Source: Amycolatopsis deserti (GTDB taxonomy: Bacteria; Actinomycetota; Actinomycetes; Mycobacteriales; Pseudonocardiaceae). Taken from it: a DNA stretch of 64,000 nt. Shown here in pieces: positions 8,774 through 17,081 of this stretch; the stretch's first letter is position 1, and each line of letters starts with the position of its first letter. Location of the stretch: positions 372,001-436,000 of the forward strand of contig NZ_BNAU01000006.1 in NCBI RefSeq assembly GCF_014653945.1, given 5' to 3'. The notes under the pieces were generated by a model. It was not told where the DNA came from. It made no database searches and saw nothing but the letters and a program-made list of their open reading frames with translations. Position numbers and translations under genes: made by a program.

Positions 8774-9633
8774 GCCGCGCGCTGGAGGTCGTCGCGACCG
8801 GTCCGCTCGCGCTCGTGCAGGACCTGGGCCGCCCCGGACACGCCCACCTCGGCGTCCCGCCGTCCGGCGCGCTCGACGTCCCGGCGCTGCGGCTGGCGAA
8901 CCGACTGGCCGGCAACCCGGAGGACGCGGCCGGGATCGAGGCGCTGCTCGGCGGCCTCGCTGTGACGGCCCGCTCGTCCTGCACGGTCGCGGTCACCGGC
9001 CCGGCGGTCGCGGTCACCGTGGACGGCCGCCCGGCCGGCTCGCACGTGCCGGTCCACCTCACCGCCGGGCAGACCCTGACCATCGGGCGGCCGGACACCG
9101 GGCTGCGCTGTTACCTCGCGGTCTCCGGCGGCATCGACGTCGAACCCGAGCTGGGCAGCCGGTCGCGGGACGTGCTGTCCGAGATCGGCCCGCCGCCGCT
9201 GGAGCCGGGCACCGTGCTGCCGCTGGGCGAGCCCAGCGGGATCCCGGACGGCGCCGACACCGTCACTGCCCCGCCGAACCCGTCCGACCTGGTGGTCCCG
9301 GTCGTCCTCGGCCCGCGCGACGACTGGTTCGGCGACGCCGCCCACCAGCTGTCGGCGCCGTGGACGGTCACCAGCGAGTCCAACCGCGTCGGCCTCCGCC
9401 TGGACGGTCCCGCGCTGCGGCGCACGGACGCGTGCGAGGGCGCGGAGCTGCCCAGCGAGGGCGTCATCACCGGCGCGATCCAGGTGCCGCCCAACGGCCT
9501 GCCGGTCGTGTTCCTCGCCGACCACCCGACCACCGGCGGCTACCCGGTGATCGCCGTCGTCGTGCCACGGGCGCTGCCCGCGCTCGCGCAGGCCCGGCCG
9601 GGCACGACGATCCGCTTCCGCCCCTACGCGTAG
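8770..9633 (+). CDS. pxpC: 5-oxoprolinase subunit PxpC (KipA/AHS2 family)
   Basis: A 287-residue biotin-dependent-carboxylase-like domain protein. Family motifs are VQDLGRPGHAHLGVPPSGALD, LGGLAVTA, GLRCYLAVSGGID, SNRVGLRLDGPALRR and LPVVFLADHPTTGGYPVIA. It is the partner of PxpB. The start overlaps the pxpB stop. Its stop lies in a 10-bp palindrome (9624-9633) that also supplies the stop of the convergent aminotransferase gene. Confidence 0.9.
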   Translation: MSRALEVVATGPLALVQDLGRPGHAHLGVPPSGALDVPALRLANRLAGNPEDAAGIEALLGGLAVTARSSCTVAVTGPAVAVTVDGRPAGSHVPVHLTAGQTLTIGRPDTGLRCYLAVSGGIDVEPELGSRSRDVLSEIGPPPLEPGTVLPLGEPSGIPDGADTVTAPPNPSDLVVPVVLGPRDDWFGDAAHQLSAPWTVTSESNRVGLRLDGPALRRTDACEGAELPSEGVITGAIQVPPNGLPVVFLADHPTTGGYPVIAVVVPRALPALAQARPGTTIRFRPYA

Positions 9634-10469
9634 AGGTCTTCGTAGGCGCGGGCCAGCTCGGCGTGGATCGCCGAGGAGTCGCGCAGCGGCTGGTGGTCCA
9701 GGGTGTGCACGCGGGTCAGCTTCCGCACCGAGGACGCGAGGAACACGCCGTCGGCGCTGTGCAGGTCGGGGGTCGAGATCATCTCGATCTTGGTCGACCA
9801 GCCGGCCCGCTCGGCGGCGCGGAACACCGCGGCCTGCGTGGTCCCGGGCAGGATGCCGATCCCGGCAGGCGGCGTGTAGAGCGTGCCGCCGCGCGCCACG
9901 ATCACGTTCGAGGTCGGGCCCTCCAGCACCGAGCTGAAGTCGCTGGCGGTGAAGATGACGTCGTCCGCGCCGCGGCGGGCCGCCTCCCGCACGGCGGCCA
10001 TGTTGACCGCGTAGGACAGGGACTTCGCGCCCAGCAGCAGCCACGGCGCGCGCTCGGCCAGCCCCGGGTCGATGCCGCGCTCCAGGGTCACCACCGCGAC
10101 CCCGTCTTCGCGGGCACGCAACACCTTCGGGTCGATTTCGATCCCGAGCGCGAAGGCCGTCGGTTCACCCTCCGGGTCGACCCCGCGCGTGTAGACGAGC
10201 TTCAGCGCGAACTCGCGGCTGCCGGACCAGTTGTCGATCACCGTCCGCGCGGCCCGCTGCCAGGCCGCGTCGTCCGGCTCCGGCAGGTCCAGCATCGACG
10301 CCGACCGGGCCATCCGGTCCAGGTGCGGGCGCAGCTCGCGCGCCTTGCCGTCGGCGACCAGGATCGTTTCGAAGACGCCGTCGCCGCGCATCAGGCCGAG
10401 GTCTTCCACCCGGATGTGCGGTTCGTCGGGATCGGCCAGTGACCCGTCCAGAAAAGCGAGTACGCGCAT
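9624..10469 (-). CDS. Class IV aminotransferase, aminodeoxychorismate lyase-like (PabC)
   Basis: A 281-residue fold-type IV PLP enzyme, equivalent to mycobacterial Rv0812. Features: RGDGVFETILV near the N-terminus, the PLP-lysine region LLGAKSLSYAVNMAAVREA, and the phosphate-binding loops EGPTSNVIV and GILPGTTQAAV. Likely reaction is release of 4-aminobenzoate for folate synthesis; branched-chain or D-amino-acid transaminase activity is the alternative. The start is the ATG of MRVLAFLDG; longer upstream frame is only the antisense of ygfZ. It is divergent from ygfZ with 30 bp between starts, a pairing that fits folate-linked functions. Confidence 0.82.
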   Translation of the reverse strand: MRVLAFLDGSLADPDEPHIRVEDLGLMRGDGVFETILVADGKARELRPHLDRMARSASMLDLPEPDDAAWQRAARTVIDNWSGSREFALKLVYTRGVDPEGEPTAFALGIEIDPKVLRAREDGVAVVTLERGIDPGLAERAPWLLLGAKSLSYAVNMAAVREAARRGADDVIFTASDFSSVLEGPTSNVIVARGGTLYTPPAGIGILPGTTQAAVFRAAERAGWSTKIEMISTPDLHSADGVFLASSVRKLTRVHTLDHQPLRDSSAIHAELARAYEDLYA

Positions 10470-10487
10470 GGGCCAACCGTACTCACC

Positions 10488-10493
10488 TAACAT
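10488..10493 (+). promoter_or_regulatory. -10 element for ygfZ
   Basis: TAACAT ends 6 nt before the ATG at 10500; transcription is probably leaderless. Confidence 0.6.
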
Positions 10494-10499
10494 CGGGGT

Positions 10500-11627
10500 A
10501 TGCCGCTCGTTTCTCCGCTCCTCGCCGCGCCGGGCGCCATCGCGCCGCCGGACGACCACCCCGAGCAGGGCGTGCCCTGGCACTGGGGCGACCCGTTCGC
10601 CGAGCAGCGCACCGCCGCGCGCAGCGTGGCCGTGGTCGACCGCTCGCACCGCGAGGTGCTGAAGGTGACCGGCCCCGAGCGCCTGTCCTGGCTGCACCTG
10701 GTGATCTCCCAGCACGTCACGGAGCTGGCCGGGGGCAGCGGCACCGAGGCGCTGGTGCTGGACAGCCAGGGGCACGTCGACACGCACATGGTCCTCGCGC
10801 ACACCGGCGAAGCCGTGTACCTGGACAGCGATCCGGGGGCGGAGGCCACCAGCGCGCTGCCCAAGGGCGGCAAGCAGACGCTGCGCGAGTACCTCGAGGC
10901 GATGAAGTTCTGGTCGCAGGTGGAGATCACCGATGTCAGCGACGAACTGGCGATCCTCACCGTGCTGGGACCGGAGGCCGACCGGGTGCTGTCCGCTTTG
11001 GACATTTCGCTCGGCGCGGAGCCGTACTCCGTCGTGCCGCTGGGCGCCGGCTTCGCCCGCCGGATGCCGTGGCCGGGCCGGTCCAGCGTCGACCTGGCCG
11101 TGCCGCGCGACGAGCTGGCTGACTGGTGGCGCCGCCTCACCGACGCGGGCGCCCGCCCGGCCGGCACCTGGGCGTTCGACGCGCTGCGGGTCGAGTCGCT
11201 GCGCCCGCGGCTGGGCGTGGACACCGACGCCAAGACGATCCCGCACGAGGTGAACTGGATCGGCAGCGCCGCGCACGTCGCCAAGGGCTGCTACCGCGGG
11301 CAGGAGACGGTGGCGAAGGTGTTCAACGTCGGCCGCCCGCCGCGCCGCATGGTGCTGCTGCACCTGGACGGCTCGCCGGAGATCTACCCGGAGACCGGGG
11401 ACCCGGTGAAACTCGGCGAGAAGGTCGTCGGCCGGGTCGGCAGCGTCGCGCAGCACCACGAGCTGGGGCCGATCGCGCTGGCCCTGCTCAAGCGGTCCAC
11501 GCCGGTGGACGCCGAGCTGCTCGCCGGGGACGAGGACCGGGTGGTGCAGGCGGCGGTCGACCCCGATTCGGTGCCCGCCGAGGGTGCCGCACCGGGCCGG
11601 GAGGCCGCGGCTCGCCTGCGCGGGTGA
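10500..11627 (+). CDS. ygfZ: Folate-binding protein YgfZ (GcvT-like, Fe-S assembly/repair)
   Basis: A 375-residue homologue of YgfZ/IBA57 and mycobacterial Rv0811c. The signature K-G-C-Y-x-G-Q-E is present as AKGCYRGQETVAKVFN, with the reactive cysteine. The GcvT-like N-terminal domain includes ERLSWLHLVISQHV. The family uses tetrahydrofolate to support maturation or repair of some Fe-S enzymes. It is divergent from the pabC-like gene, and rsiG begins 49 bp after its stop. Confidence 0.88.
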   Translation: MPLVSPLLAAPGAIAPPDDHPEQGVPWHWGDPFAEQRTAARSVAVVDRSHREVLKVTGPERLSWLHLVISQHVTELAGGSGTEALVLDSQGHVDTHMVLAHTGEAVYLDSDPGAEATSALPKGGKQTLREYLEAMKFWSQVEITDVSDELAILTVLGPEADRVLSALDISLGAEPYSVVPLGAGFARRMPWPGRSSVDLAVPRDELADWWRRLTDAGARPAGTWAFDALRVESLRPRLGVDTDAKTIPHEVNWIGSAAHVAKGCYRGQETVAKVFNVGRPPRRMVLLHLDGSPEIYPETGDPVKLGEKVVGRVGSVAQHHELGPIALALLKRSTPVDAELLAGDEDRVVQAAVDPDSVPAEGAAPGREAAARLRG

Positions 11628-11676
11628 TACCGCACCCGGCCTGGCGCCGGGGCCCGGCATGGAGCACTATGTCCCG

Positions 11677-12237
11677 GTGATCGAAGTCCGGCCGGGCGGA
11701 CGCCGTCGCATCGACCGTGTCCTGGACCCCGGCTACGTGCAGGGTCTCGCCGGCCTGTCGCTCGAGCAGCTGCGCGAGCGCCGGGACGAGGCTGCCCAGG
11801 AGGAGACCGATCTCTCCTACCTGCGGCGGCTGCTGCACGCGCGGATCGACATCGTGCGGGCCGAGCAGGAGCGGCGGCGCTCCGGCGGCGGCAGCATCGT
11901 CGACCAGCTCGCCACGATCCTGTCCGACAACGCGCTGCGCCCGGCCCGCGGCTCGGGGCGGTACCAGCAGCTGGAGCCCTCGCGAGCCGGCGAGTACCGC
12001 CGCCAGGCCGAGGCGCTGGTGGGCAACGCGGACCTGACCGACGTGGGCGCCCTCTCCGACGAGAAGCTGGCCGCGACCCTCGACGACTACCGGGGCGAGG
12101 AGGCGTCGGTGTCGCAGCGCCGGCGCGAGGTGCAGGCCGTGGTCGACCGGCTGAACGCCGAGATCGCCGCCCGCTACGCGAAGGGCTCGGCCTCCGTGGA
12201 CGACCTGCTGGCCGCCGAACGCGCCGACGACGCCTGA
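11677..12237 (+). CDS. rsiG: RsiG-type c-di-GMP-binding anti-sigma factor
   Basis: A 186-residue protein, mostly two long helices. Streptomyces RsiG sequesters sigma WhiG when loaded with c-di-GMP through two copies of E(X3)S(X2)R(X3)Q(X3)D. Counting from the GTG at 11677, copy 1 is E43-S47-R50-H54-D58 (Gln replaced by His) and copy 2 is E142-S146-R149-Q153-D157, a complete match. Spacings agree exactly in both. The start is not certain: GTG 11677 has a CACTAT box 6 nt upstream; ATG 11659 in frame would add six residues. A whiG-type sigma gene is not in the window. The SDR pseudogene follows directly. Confidence 0.85.
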   Translation: MIEVRPGGRRRIDRVLDPGYVQGLAGLSLEQLRERRDEAAQEETDLSYLRRLLHARIDIVRAEQERRRSGGGSIVDQLATILSDNALRPARGSGRYQQLEPSRAGEYRRQAEALVGNADLTDVGALSDEKLAATLDDYRGEEASVSQRRREVQAVVDRLNAEIAARYAKGSASVDDLLAAERADDA

Positions 12238-12238
12238 C

Positions 12239-12903
12239 GTCGCCCTGGTCACCGGCGAGTCCCGCAGTCTCGGCGCGGCCGTGGCCCGGCGCCTGGCCAG
12301 CGACGGGTTCGCCGTCGCGGTGAATTACCGCAGCGACCACGACGGCGCCGGCAAGGTGGTCGCTGAGATCACCGAGGCCGGTGGTCGCGCCGCGGCCTTC
12401 GCCGCCGACGTGACGGACCCCGCCGGAGTCGACCGGCTGATCGGCGCGGTCGAGCGCGAGCTGGGCCCGGTCGCCGCGCTCGTCTGCAACGCCACCGGGC
12501 CGCAGCCGGACACCCCGGTGTCCGACCCGGACTGGCCGGACTACCTCGCCCACCTGGAGTTCTTCGTCAAGAGCCCGGTCCTGTTGCAGCGCCGCGCTGC
12601 CGGGGACGAAGGCCGCGGTGGGGCCGGATCATCCACATCGGAGCCGAGTCGGAACGGACGGCGCCGCCCGGGTTGGCCCGGGCCGCGGCCAAGGGGCTGG
12701 TCGCGTGGCAGATCACCGTGAACACCGTGGCGCCCGGCTGGTGCCGGTCGAGCGGCACGCCGGGATGGACCGTGTCGGCTGCCGCTGGGGCGGCTCGGCA
12801 AGCCGGACGACGTGGCCGCCGCCGTGTCCTACCTGGCCTCCGCGGACGCCTGGTTCGTCACCGCCGTGCGGTTTGTCCGCCAGCGGTGGCGCGGTCACCG
12901 ACT
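12239..12903 (+). pseudogene. Degenerate short-chain dehydrogenase/reductase
   Basis: Recognisable SDR pieces lie in three reading frames. The Rossmann start VALVTGESRSLGAAVARRLA through ALVCNATGPQPD and FFVKSPVLLQRR is in one frame to about 12590; GRIIHIGAESERTAPPGLA and WQITVNTVAPGW are in a second (about 12620-12745); PLGRLGKPDDVAAAVSYLAS is in a third (about 12780-12845). The catalytic Tyr-x-x-x-Lys helix is missing: only ARAAAKGL remains before WQIT. No proper start codon is seen. It is a decayed gene with at least two frameshifts and an internal deletion. Confidence 0.82.
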
Positions 12904-12905
12904 GA

Positions 12906-13805
12906 TCAGTTGAAGTGCTCCCGCGCCGCCAGCTCGCTCCAGTAGTCGCGCAGGTCGGTGAACAGCTCGGCGATCTGCTCGACGTCGCCGGAGCGCAGGG
13001 CGTCCATGATGCTGTGCACCTCCTCCGCGCTGGTGTCCGACTCCAGGATCGGGTCGGCGATCAGCTGCACCAGCCCGCCGTAGTCCAGCTCCACCGCCGA
13101 CGCCGGGTCGAAGTTCGTCAGCCACCGGGCGGTCTCGGCCAGGATGCGCGCCGGGCCGGAGTCGCCGAGGGTCTCCTCGACCAGCTCCCGCGCCTCGGCC
13201 ACCCGCTGGGTCGCGTCGCCCATCGCGACGCGCCAGGAGACCTCGCGCTCGGGGTCGTCCGGGCCCGAGCCCAGGTTCAGCCTGCGGTGCTTCGGGTCGA
13301 CCAGCGCGAACCACGGCAGCGGCACGGTCCAGGTGGTGGACAGGACGTGCACGGCGGCCTGCGGCAGATCACCGAGCGCGGAGCTGGCCCTGGCCTTCAG
13401 CTTCTCCTCGGTCACCCCGGTCGAGTCGATCACCGCGGCGTGCAGCGACGGGTGCGCGTCGCCGAGGAAGCTCACCAGCGCCGCGGCCGAGCGGGCCCGC
13501 ACCTCCAGCGGGCACACGAGCGGGCCGGGCCCGACCTTCGCGCCGGTGTCGGTCGGGACGTCGGCCGGATCGAGCACCAGCACGTCGGAGTTCGGCAGTG
13601 CCCGCCCGCCGGGCAACTCGCCCGGCAGCAGCCGGACCGGCGTCGTGGTCTGTGACTTCAACCACATGAGCTGCTCCCGCTCGGCGGCCGCCGCGCGGGT
13701 CAGCTGGGCCCGCTCGACGGCTTCGCGCAGCTCCGCGGGGGGAGGGTCGCCGAACGCGGACAGGGGCTCATACACCCGGAGGTAGGCCACGAACGGTCGG
13801 AGCAC
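12906..13805 (-). CDS. Conserved actinobacterial protein of unknown function
   Basis: A 299-residue soluble protein starting VLRPFVAYLRVYEPLSAF. I recognise this as a conserved actinomycete family often found next to DUF3073, but know no function. It is Glu/Ala-rich with a predicted helical C-terminus; the centre has VPLPWFALVDPKHRRL and EREVSWRVAMGDATQRV. No signal peptide, membrane segment or catalytic motif is visible. I chose the GTG at 13805 (box CACGAT 6 nt upstream) over an extension to 13880, whose extra residues look non-coding. It is divergent from the DUF3073 gene. Confidence 0.75.
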   Translation of the reverse strand: MLRPFVAYLRVYEPLSAFGDPPPAELREAVERAQLTRAAAAEREQLMWLKSQTTTPVRLLPGELPGGRALPNSDVLVLDPADVPTDTGAKVGPGPLVCPLEVRARSAAALVSFLGDAHPSLHAAVIDSTGVTEEKLKARASSALGDLPQAAVHVLSTTWTVPLPWFALVDPKHRRLNLGSGPDDPEREVSWRVAMGDATQRVAEARELVEETLGDSGPARILAETARWLTNFDPASAVELDYGGLVQLIADPILESDTSAEEVHSIMDALRSGDVEQIAELFTDLRDYWSELAAREHFN

Positions 13806-14003
13806 CGTTGAATCGTGGCACGTCGCCGCCCGCTCGCGACCACCGACCGGCGCAATCGCCGACACTGTCGTGACAAGCACACGAAGCCACGTCGCATTGG
13901 ACCCCTCGGACAGGGTACGGTGTCACCAGGAACCAATTGTCGAGACGATGCGGGGCCGCCGATTCCCCCGGCCGCCCCGTTCCCTGTGCGAGGGGGTCGA
14001 GCC

Positions 14004-14201
14004 ATGGGGCGCGGCCGGGCCAAGGCCAAGCAGACGAAGGTGGCGCGAGAGCTCAAGTACAGCACTCCCGACACAGATTTCGCTGCGCTTCAGCGCGAGC
14101 TGTCAGGACAGTCCTCCAATTCTCATCCTCGGGAAGAGGACGAGAAGTACGAGGACCCGTACGACCCGTACGCCGACGAGTACGACGACTACCGTCGTTG
14201 A
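14004..14201 (+). CDS. DUF3073 small acidic/basic protein
   Basis: A 65-residue protein: a very basic N-terminus (MGRGRAKAKQTKVARELKYS) and an acidic Tyr/Asp-rich C-terminus (EDPYDPYADEYDDYRR). This is the DUF3073 family (mycobacterial Rv0810c), universally conserved in actinomycetes, function unknown; nucleic-acid or ribosome association is only a guess from composition. The preceding 200 bp has no gene. A strong hairpin follows. Confidence 0.88.
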   Translation: MGRGRAKAKQTKVARELKYSTPDTDFAALQRELSGQSSNSHPREEDEKYEDPYDPYADEYDDYRR

Positions 14202-14212
14202 CGTCTGACCAG

Positions 14213-14257
14213 CACACGAGGGTGGGTCCGGTCGTGACCGGAACCCGCCCTCGTGTG
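14213..14257 (+). terminator. Terminator after the DUF3073 gene
   Basis: A long hairpin: outer arms CACACGAGGGTGGGT / the complementary segment ending at 14257, with an inner CCGGT-ACCGG stem. It lies 11 bp after the stop and before the dehydrogenase gene. Confidence 0.8.
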
Positions 14258-14298
14258 TTGTGTCATGCGTCGTCGAGCGCCGGAACTGGAGAGGTGCG

Positions 14299-15159
14299 AT
14301 GGCGGACATCCAGCGAGTAGGCGTGGTCGGAGCCGGGTTGATGGGCTCCGGGATCGCGGAGGTGCACGCCCGCGCCGGTGCGGACGTGACGGTCACCGAG
14401 GTGAACCAGCCCGCGCTGGACGCCGGACGTGCCCGCATCGAGAAGTCGCTGCAGCGCGCGGTGAAGGCGGGCAAGCTGACCGCCGACGACGCCGAGGCGG
14501 CGCTCGGGCGGCTCACGTTCACCACCGACATCGCCTCCTTCGCCGACCGCGACCTCGTGATCGAGGCCGTGATCGAGCAGGAGCAGGCCAAGGTCGAGGT
14601 GTTCCGCTCGCTCGACAAGATCGTCGAGCGGCCGGACGCGGTCTTCGCCTCCAACACCTCCTCCATCCCGATCATGAAGCTGGGCATGGCGACGAGCCGT
14701 CCGCAGCAGGTGATCGGCATCCACTTCTTCAACCCGGTCCCGGTGCTCCCGCTGGTCGAGCTGGTGCCGTCGCTGCTGACCGGGGAAGACACGATCAAGC
14801 GCGCGGACGAGCACGTCACCGGCTCGCTGGGCAAGACGGTGATCCGGTCGCAGGACCGCGCCGGGTTCATCGTGAACGCGCTCCTCGTGCCGTACCTGCT
14901 GTCGGCGATCCGGATGATCGAGTCGGGCTTCGCCTCGGCCGAGGACATCGACCGCGGCATGGAGCTGGGCACCGCGCACCCGATGGGTCCGCTGCGCCTG
15001 TCCGACCTGATCGGCCTGGACACCATCAAGGCGATCGCGGAGTCGATGTACGAGGAGTTCAAGGAGCCCCTCTACTCGCCGCCGCCGCTGCTGCTGCGCA
15101 TGGTCGACGCCGGGCTGCTGGGCAAGAAGAGCGGCCGCGGCTTCTACTCCTACGGCTGA
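14299..15159 (+). CDS. 3-hydroxybutyryl-CoA dehydrogenase
   Basis: A 286-residue 3-hydroxyacyl-CoA dehydrogenase of FadB2/Hbd length. The N-terminal NAD domain starts VGVVGAGLMGSGIAEV; VIEAVIEQ, SNTSSIPI and the catalytic-His segment GIHFFNPVPVLPLVELV follow; the C-terminal domain ends GLLGKKSGRGFYSYG. It interconverts acetoacetyl-CoA and 3-hydroxybutyryl-CoA in fatty-acid or butyrate metabolism. GAGAGG precedes the ATG. The oxidoreductase gene starts 2 bp after the stop. Confidence 0.9.
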   Translation: MADIQRVGVVGAGLMGSGIAEVHARAGADVTVTEVNQPALDAGRARIEKSLQRAVKAGKLTADDAEAALGRLTFTTDIASFADRDLVIEAVIEQEQAKVEVFRSLDKIVERPDAVFASNTSSIPIMKLGMATSRPQQVIGIHFFNPVPVLPLVELVPSLLTGEDTIKRADEHVTGSLGKTVIRSQDRAGFIVNALLVPYLLSAIRMIESGFASAEDIDRGMELGTAHPMGPLRLSDLIGLDTIKAIAESMYEEFKEPLYSPPPLLLRMVDAGLLGKKSGRGFYSYG

Positions 15160-15161
15160 TC

Positions 15162-16052
15162 GTGGACGAGCCACTGCGCGTCGGGCTGGTCGGCGCGGGT
15201 CCGTGGGCCCGCACCGTGCACGCGCCCGGCCTGGCCGACCACCCCTCGACCCGGCTGAGTGCGGTGTTCACCCGCCGCGCGGAGGCCGGCCGTGAGCTGG
15301 CCGAGCCCTACGACGCCGAGGTGTGCGCGAGCCTGGACGAGCTGCTCGGCCAGGTCGACGCCGTCGCCTTCGCGGTGCCGCCGGCCACGCAGGCCGAGCT
15401 GGCGGTCGAGGCGGCCAAGGCCGGCAAGCACGTGATCCTGGAGAAGCCGATCGCCGCGGACGTCGCGGGCGCCGAGCGGCTGGCCGACGCCGTGTCCGGC
15501 GCTGGGGTGGTGAGCCTGGTGATGCTGACCCTGCGCTACGCGACCGCGACCCGGGACTGGCTGGCCGGTCTCGCCGCGGCCGGGAGCTGGAGCGGCGGTG
15601 GCGTGCGGTGGCTGTCGGGCGGTCTGCTCGGCGGTCCGTACTCGGCCTCGCCGTGGCGGCAGGCGGACGGCGGCACCCTGGCCGACGTCGGGCCGCACGC
15701 CTTCGACCTGCTCGACGCCGCGCTCGGCACGATCGAGCGGGTGCGGTCGGCGCACCGCGGGCCCCACGACCTGTGGCACGTCGTGTTCGAGCACGAGAGC
15801 GGCGCGCTCAGTTCGGCGACCTTGTCGCTGCGGCTGCCGCTGCGGCCGACGGTGGTCGAGTTCGCCGTGTACGGCGAGCACGGGTACCGCACGCTGGGCC
15901 GCAAGGAGGGCGGCGCGAGCCAGTCCTACACCGCGATGCTGGACGACTTCGCGGCGATGATCGACACCGGCACGACGTCCCACCCGTGCGACGTCCACCG
16001 CGGCCTGCACATCCAGCGGCTGCTGGAGAGCGCGTTGTCACTCGCCCACTGA
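15162..16052 (+). CDS. Gfo/Idh/MocA family oxidoreductase
   Basis: A 296-residue protein with the NAD(P)-binding start VGLVGAGPWARTVHAPGLA and the Gfo/Idh lysine motif in AGKHVILEKPIAADVAGAERL; the C-terminal substrate domain includes DVGPHAFDLLDAALG with the conserved Asp/His. Substrate unknown (often sugars or inositols). It starts with GTG 2 bp after the dehydrogenase stop and is probably in the same transcript. Confidence 0.82.
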   Translation: MDEPLRVGLVGAGPWARTVHAPGLADHPSTRLSAVFTRRAEAGRELAEPYDAEVCASLDELLGQVDAVAFAVPPATQAELAVEAAKAGKHVILEKPIAADVAGAERLADAVSGAGVVSLVMLTLRYATATRDWLAGLAAAGSWSGGGVRWLSGGLLGGPYSASPWRQADGGTLADVGPHAFDLLDAALGTIERVRSAHRGPHDLWHVVFEHESGALSSATLSLRLPLRPTVVEFAVYGEHGYRTLGRKEGGASQSYTAMLDDFAAMIDTGTTSHPCDVHRGLHIQRLLESALSLAH

Positions 16053-16059
16053 CGGCTGG

Positions 16060-17019
16060 TCATCCTCCTCGGGTGGCCATCGCGGCGACGCGTTCGGCGA
16101 GCCGGGCCGCGGCCTCGCGCAGCTCCGGCGGTTCGAGGATCTCCGCCTCGTAGCCCAGCCGGGCCACGTGCACGGCCAGCCAGTCCAGCTGGTCACCGCC
16201 CGCGACGAGCAGGCACCACCCGTCGCGGTCCTCCTCGACCCGCCCGATCTGCGGCGGCACCAGGTCCCGCACCTCCTCGGCGCTGGCCCGTAGCCGCACC
16301 TTGGCGAGGTAGCGGTAGGGCGCCGCGGAGACCGACCGCTGCACGTACGCCACCGGGTCGGGGTGCTCCCGCGGTCGGAAGCGCCAGGTCGTCGCCGCCA
16401 CCTCGCGCATCCGGTCCAGCCGGAACGTGCGCCAGTCGTCGCGGTCGAGGTCCCACGCCATCAGGTACCAGCGGCGGTTGGTGGCGACCATGCGCACCGG
16501 CTCGACGGTGCGTTCGCGGTCCTCGCTGCCCCGGCTGGCGTACCGGAACCGCACGCGCACCGCGTCCCGGCACGCCCGGGCGAGGGTGACCAGCAGTTCC
16601 GCGTCGATCTCGACGCCGGCGACCAGCGTCTCGGTGGCGCCGTGCACCGCCCGCACCTCGGCACGCAGCCGCGGCGGCATGACCTGGTCGAGCTTCGCGA
16701 GCGCCCGCAGCGCCGCTTCTCCGGCTCCGGCGACCGTGCCGCCGGAGGCCAGCCGCAGCGAGACCGCCGTCGCGATCGCCTCCTCGTCGTCGAGGAGCAG
16801 CGGTGGCAACCGCGTGCCCGCACCGAGCTGGTAGCCACCGCCGACGCCCGCCGTGGCCTGCACCGGGTAGCCGACCGCGCGCAGCCGCTCCACGTCGCGG
16901 CGCACCGACCGGTCGGTGACGCCCAGCTCGGCGGCGAGTTCGGCCGCGGTCCAGGACGGCCGCCGCTGCAGCAGCGCCAGCAGCCGCAGCACCCGCTCGA
17001 TGGTGGCTTCCACGCTCAT
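16060..17019 (-). CDS. WYL-domain transcriptional regulator
   Basis: A 319-residue DeoR/HTH-11 plus WYL protein. The N-terminal helix-turn-helix is ELAAELGVTDRSVRRDVERL followed by the wing GVGGGYQLG; the WYL core is seen in RFRYASRGSEDRERTVEP and RRWYLMAWDLDRDDWRTFRLDRM. Such regulators respond to small-molecule or nucleic-acid ligands. It is divergent from the DinB-like gene with 62 bp between starts, so it probably controls itself and that operon. Its stop is 7 bp from the convergent oxidoreductase gene. Confidence 0.85.
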   Translation of the reverse strand: MSVEATIERVLRLLALLQRRPSWTAAELAAELGVTDRSVRRDVERLRAVGYPVQATAGVGGGYQLGAGTRLPPLLLDDEEAIATAVSLRLASGGTVAGAGEAALRALAKLDQVMPPRLRAEVRAVHGATETLVAGVEIDAELLVTLARACRDAVRVRFRYASRGSEDRERTVEPVRMVATNRRWYLMAWDLDRDDWRTFRLDRMREVAATTWRFRPREHPDPVAYVQRSVSAAPYRYLAKVRLRASAEEVRDLVPPQIGRVEEDRDGWCLLVAGGDQLDWLAVHVARLGYEAEILEPPELREAAARLAERVAAMATRGG

Positions 17020-17081
17020 GGGTGAAATGGTTCCACAGATCGCGGAACGAACCTGTCCGCTATTCGTTGCATGCTGTCGCC

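Noticed and set aside
9624..11660. A 678-codon frame ending in the pabC-like gene
   Set aside because: Its first two-thirds are antisense to ygfZ; the enzyme starts at the ATG at 10469.
12281..12721. Intact short SDR gene
   Set aside because: The frame breaks before the catalytic helix and later SDR motifs continue in two other frames.
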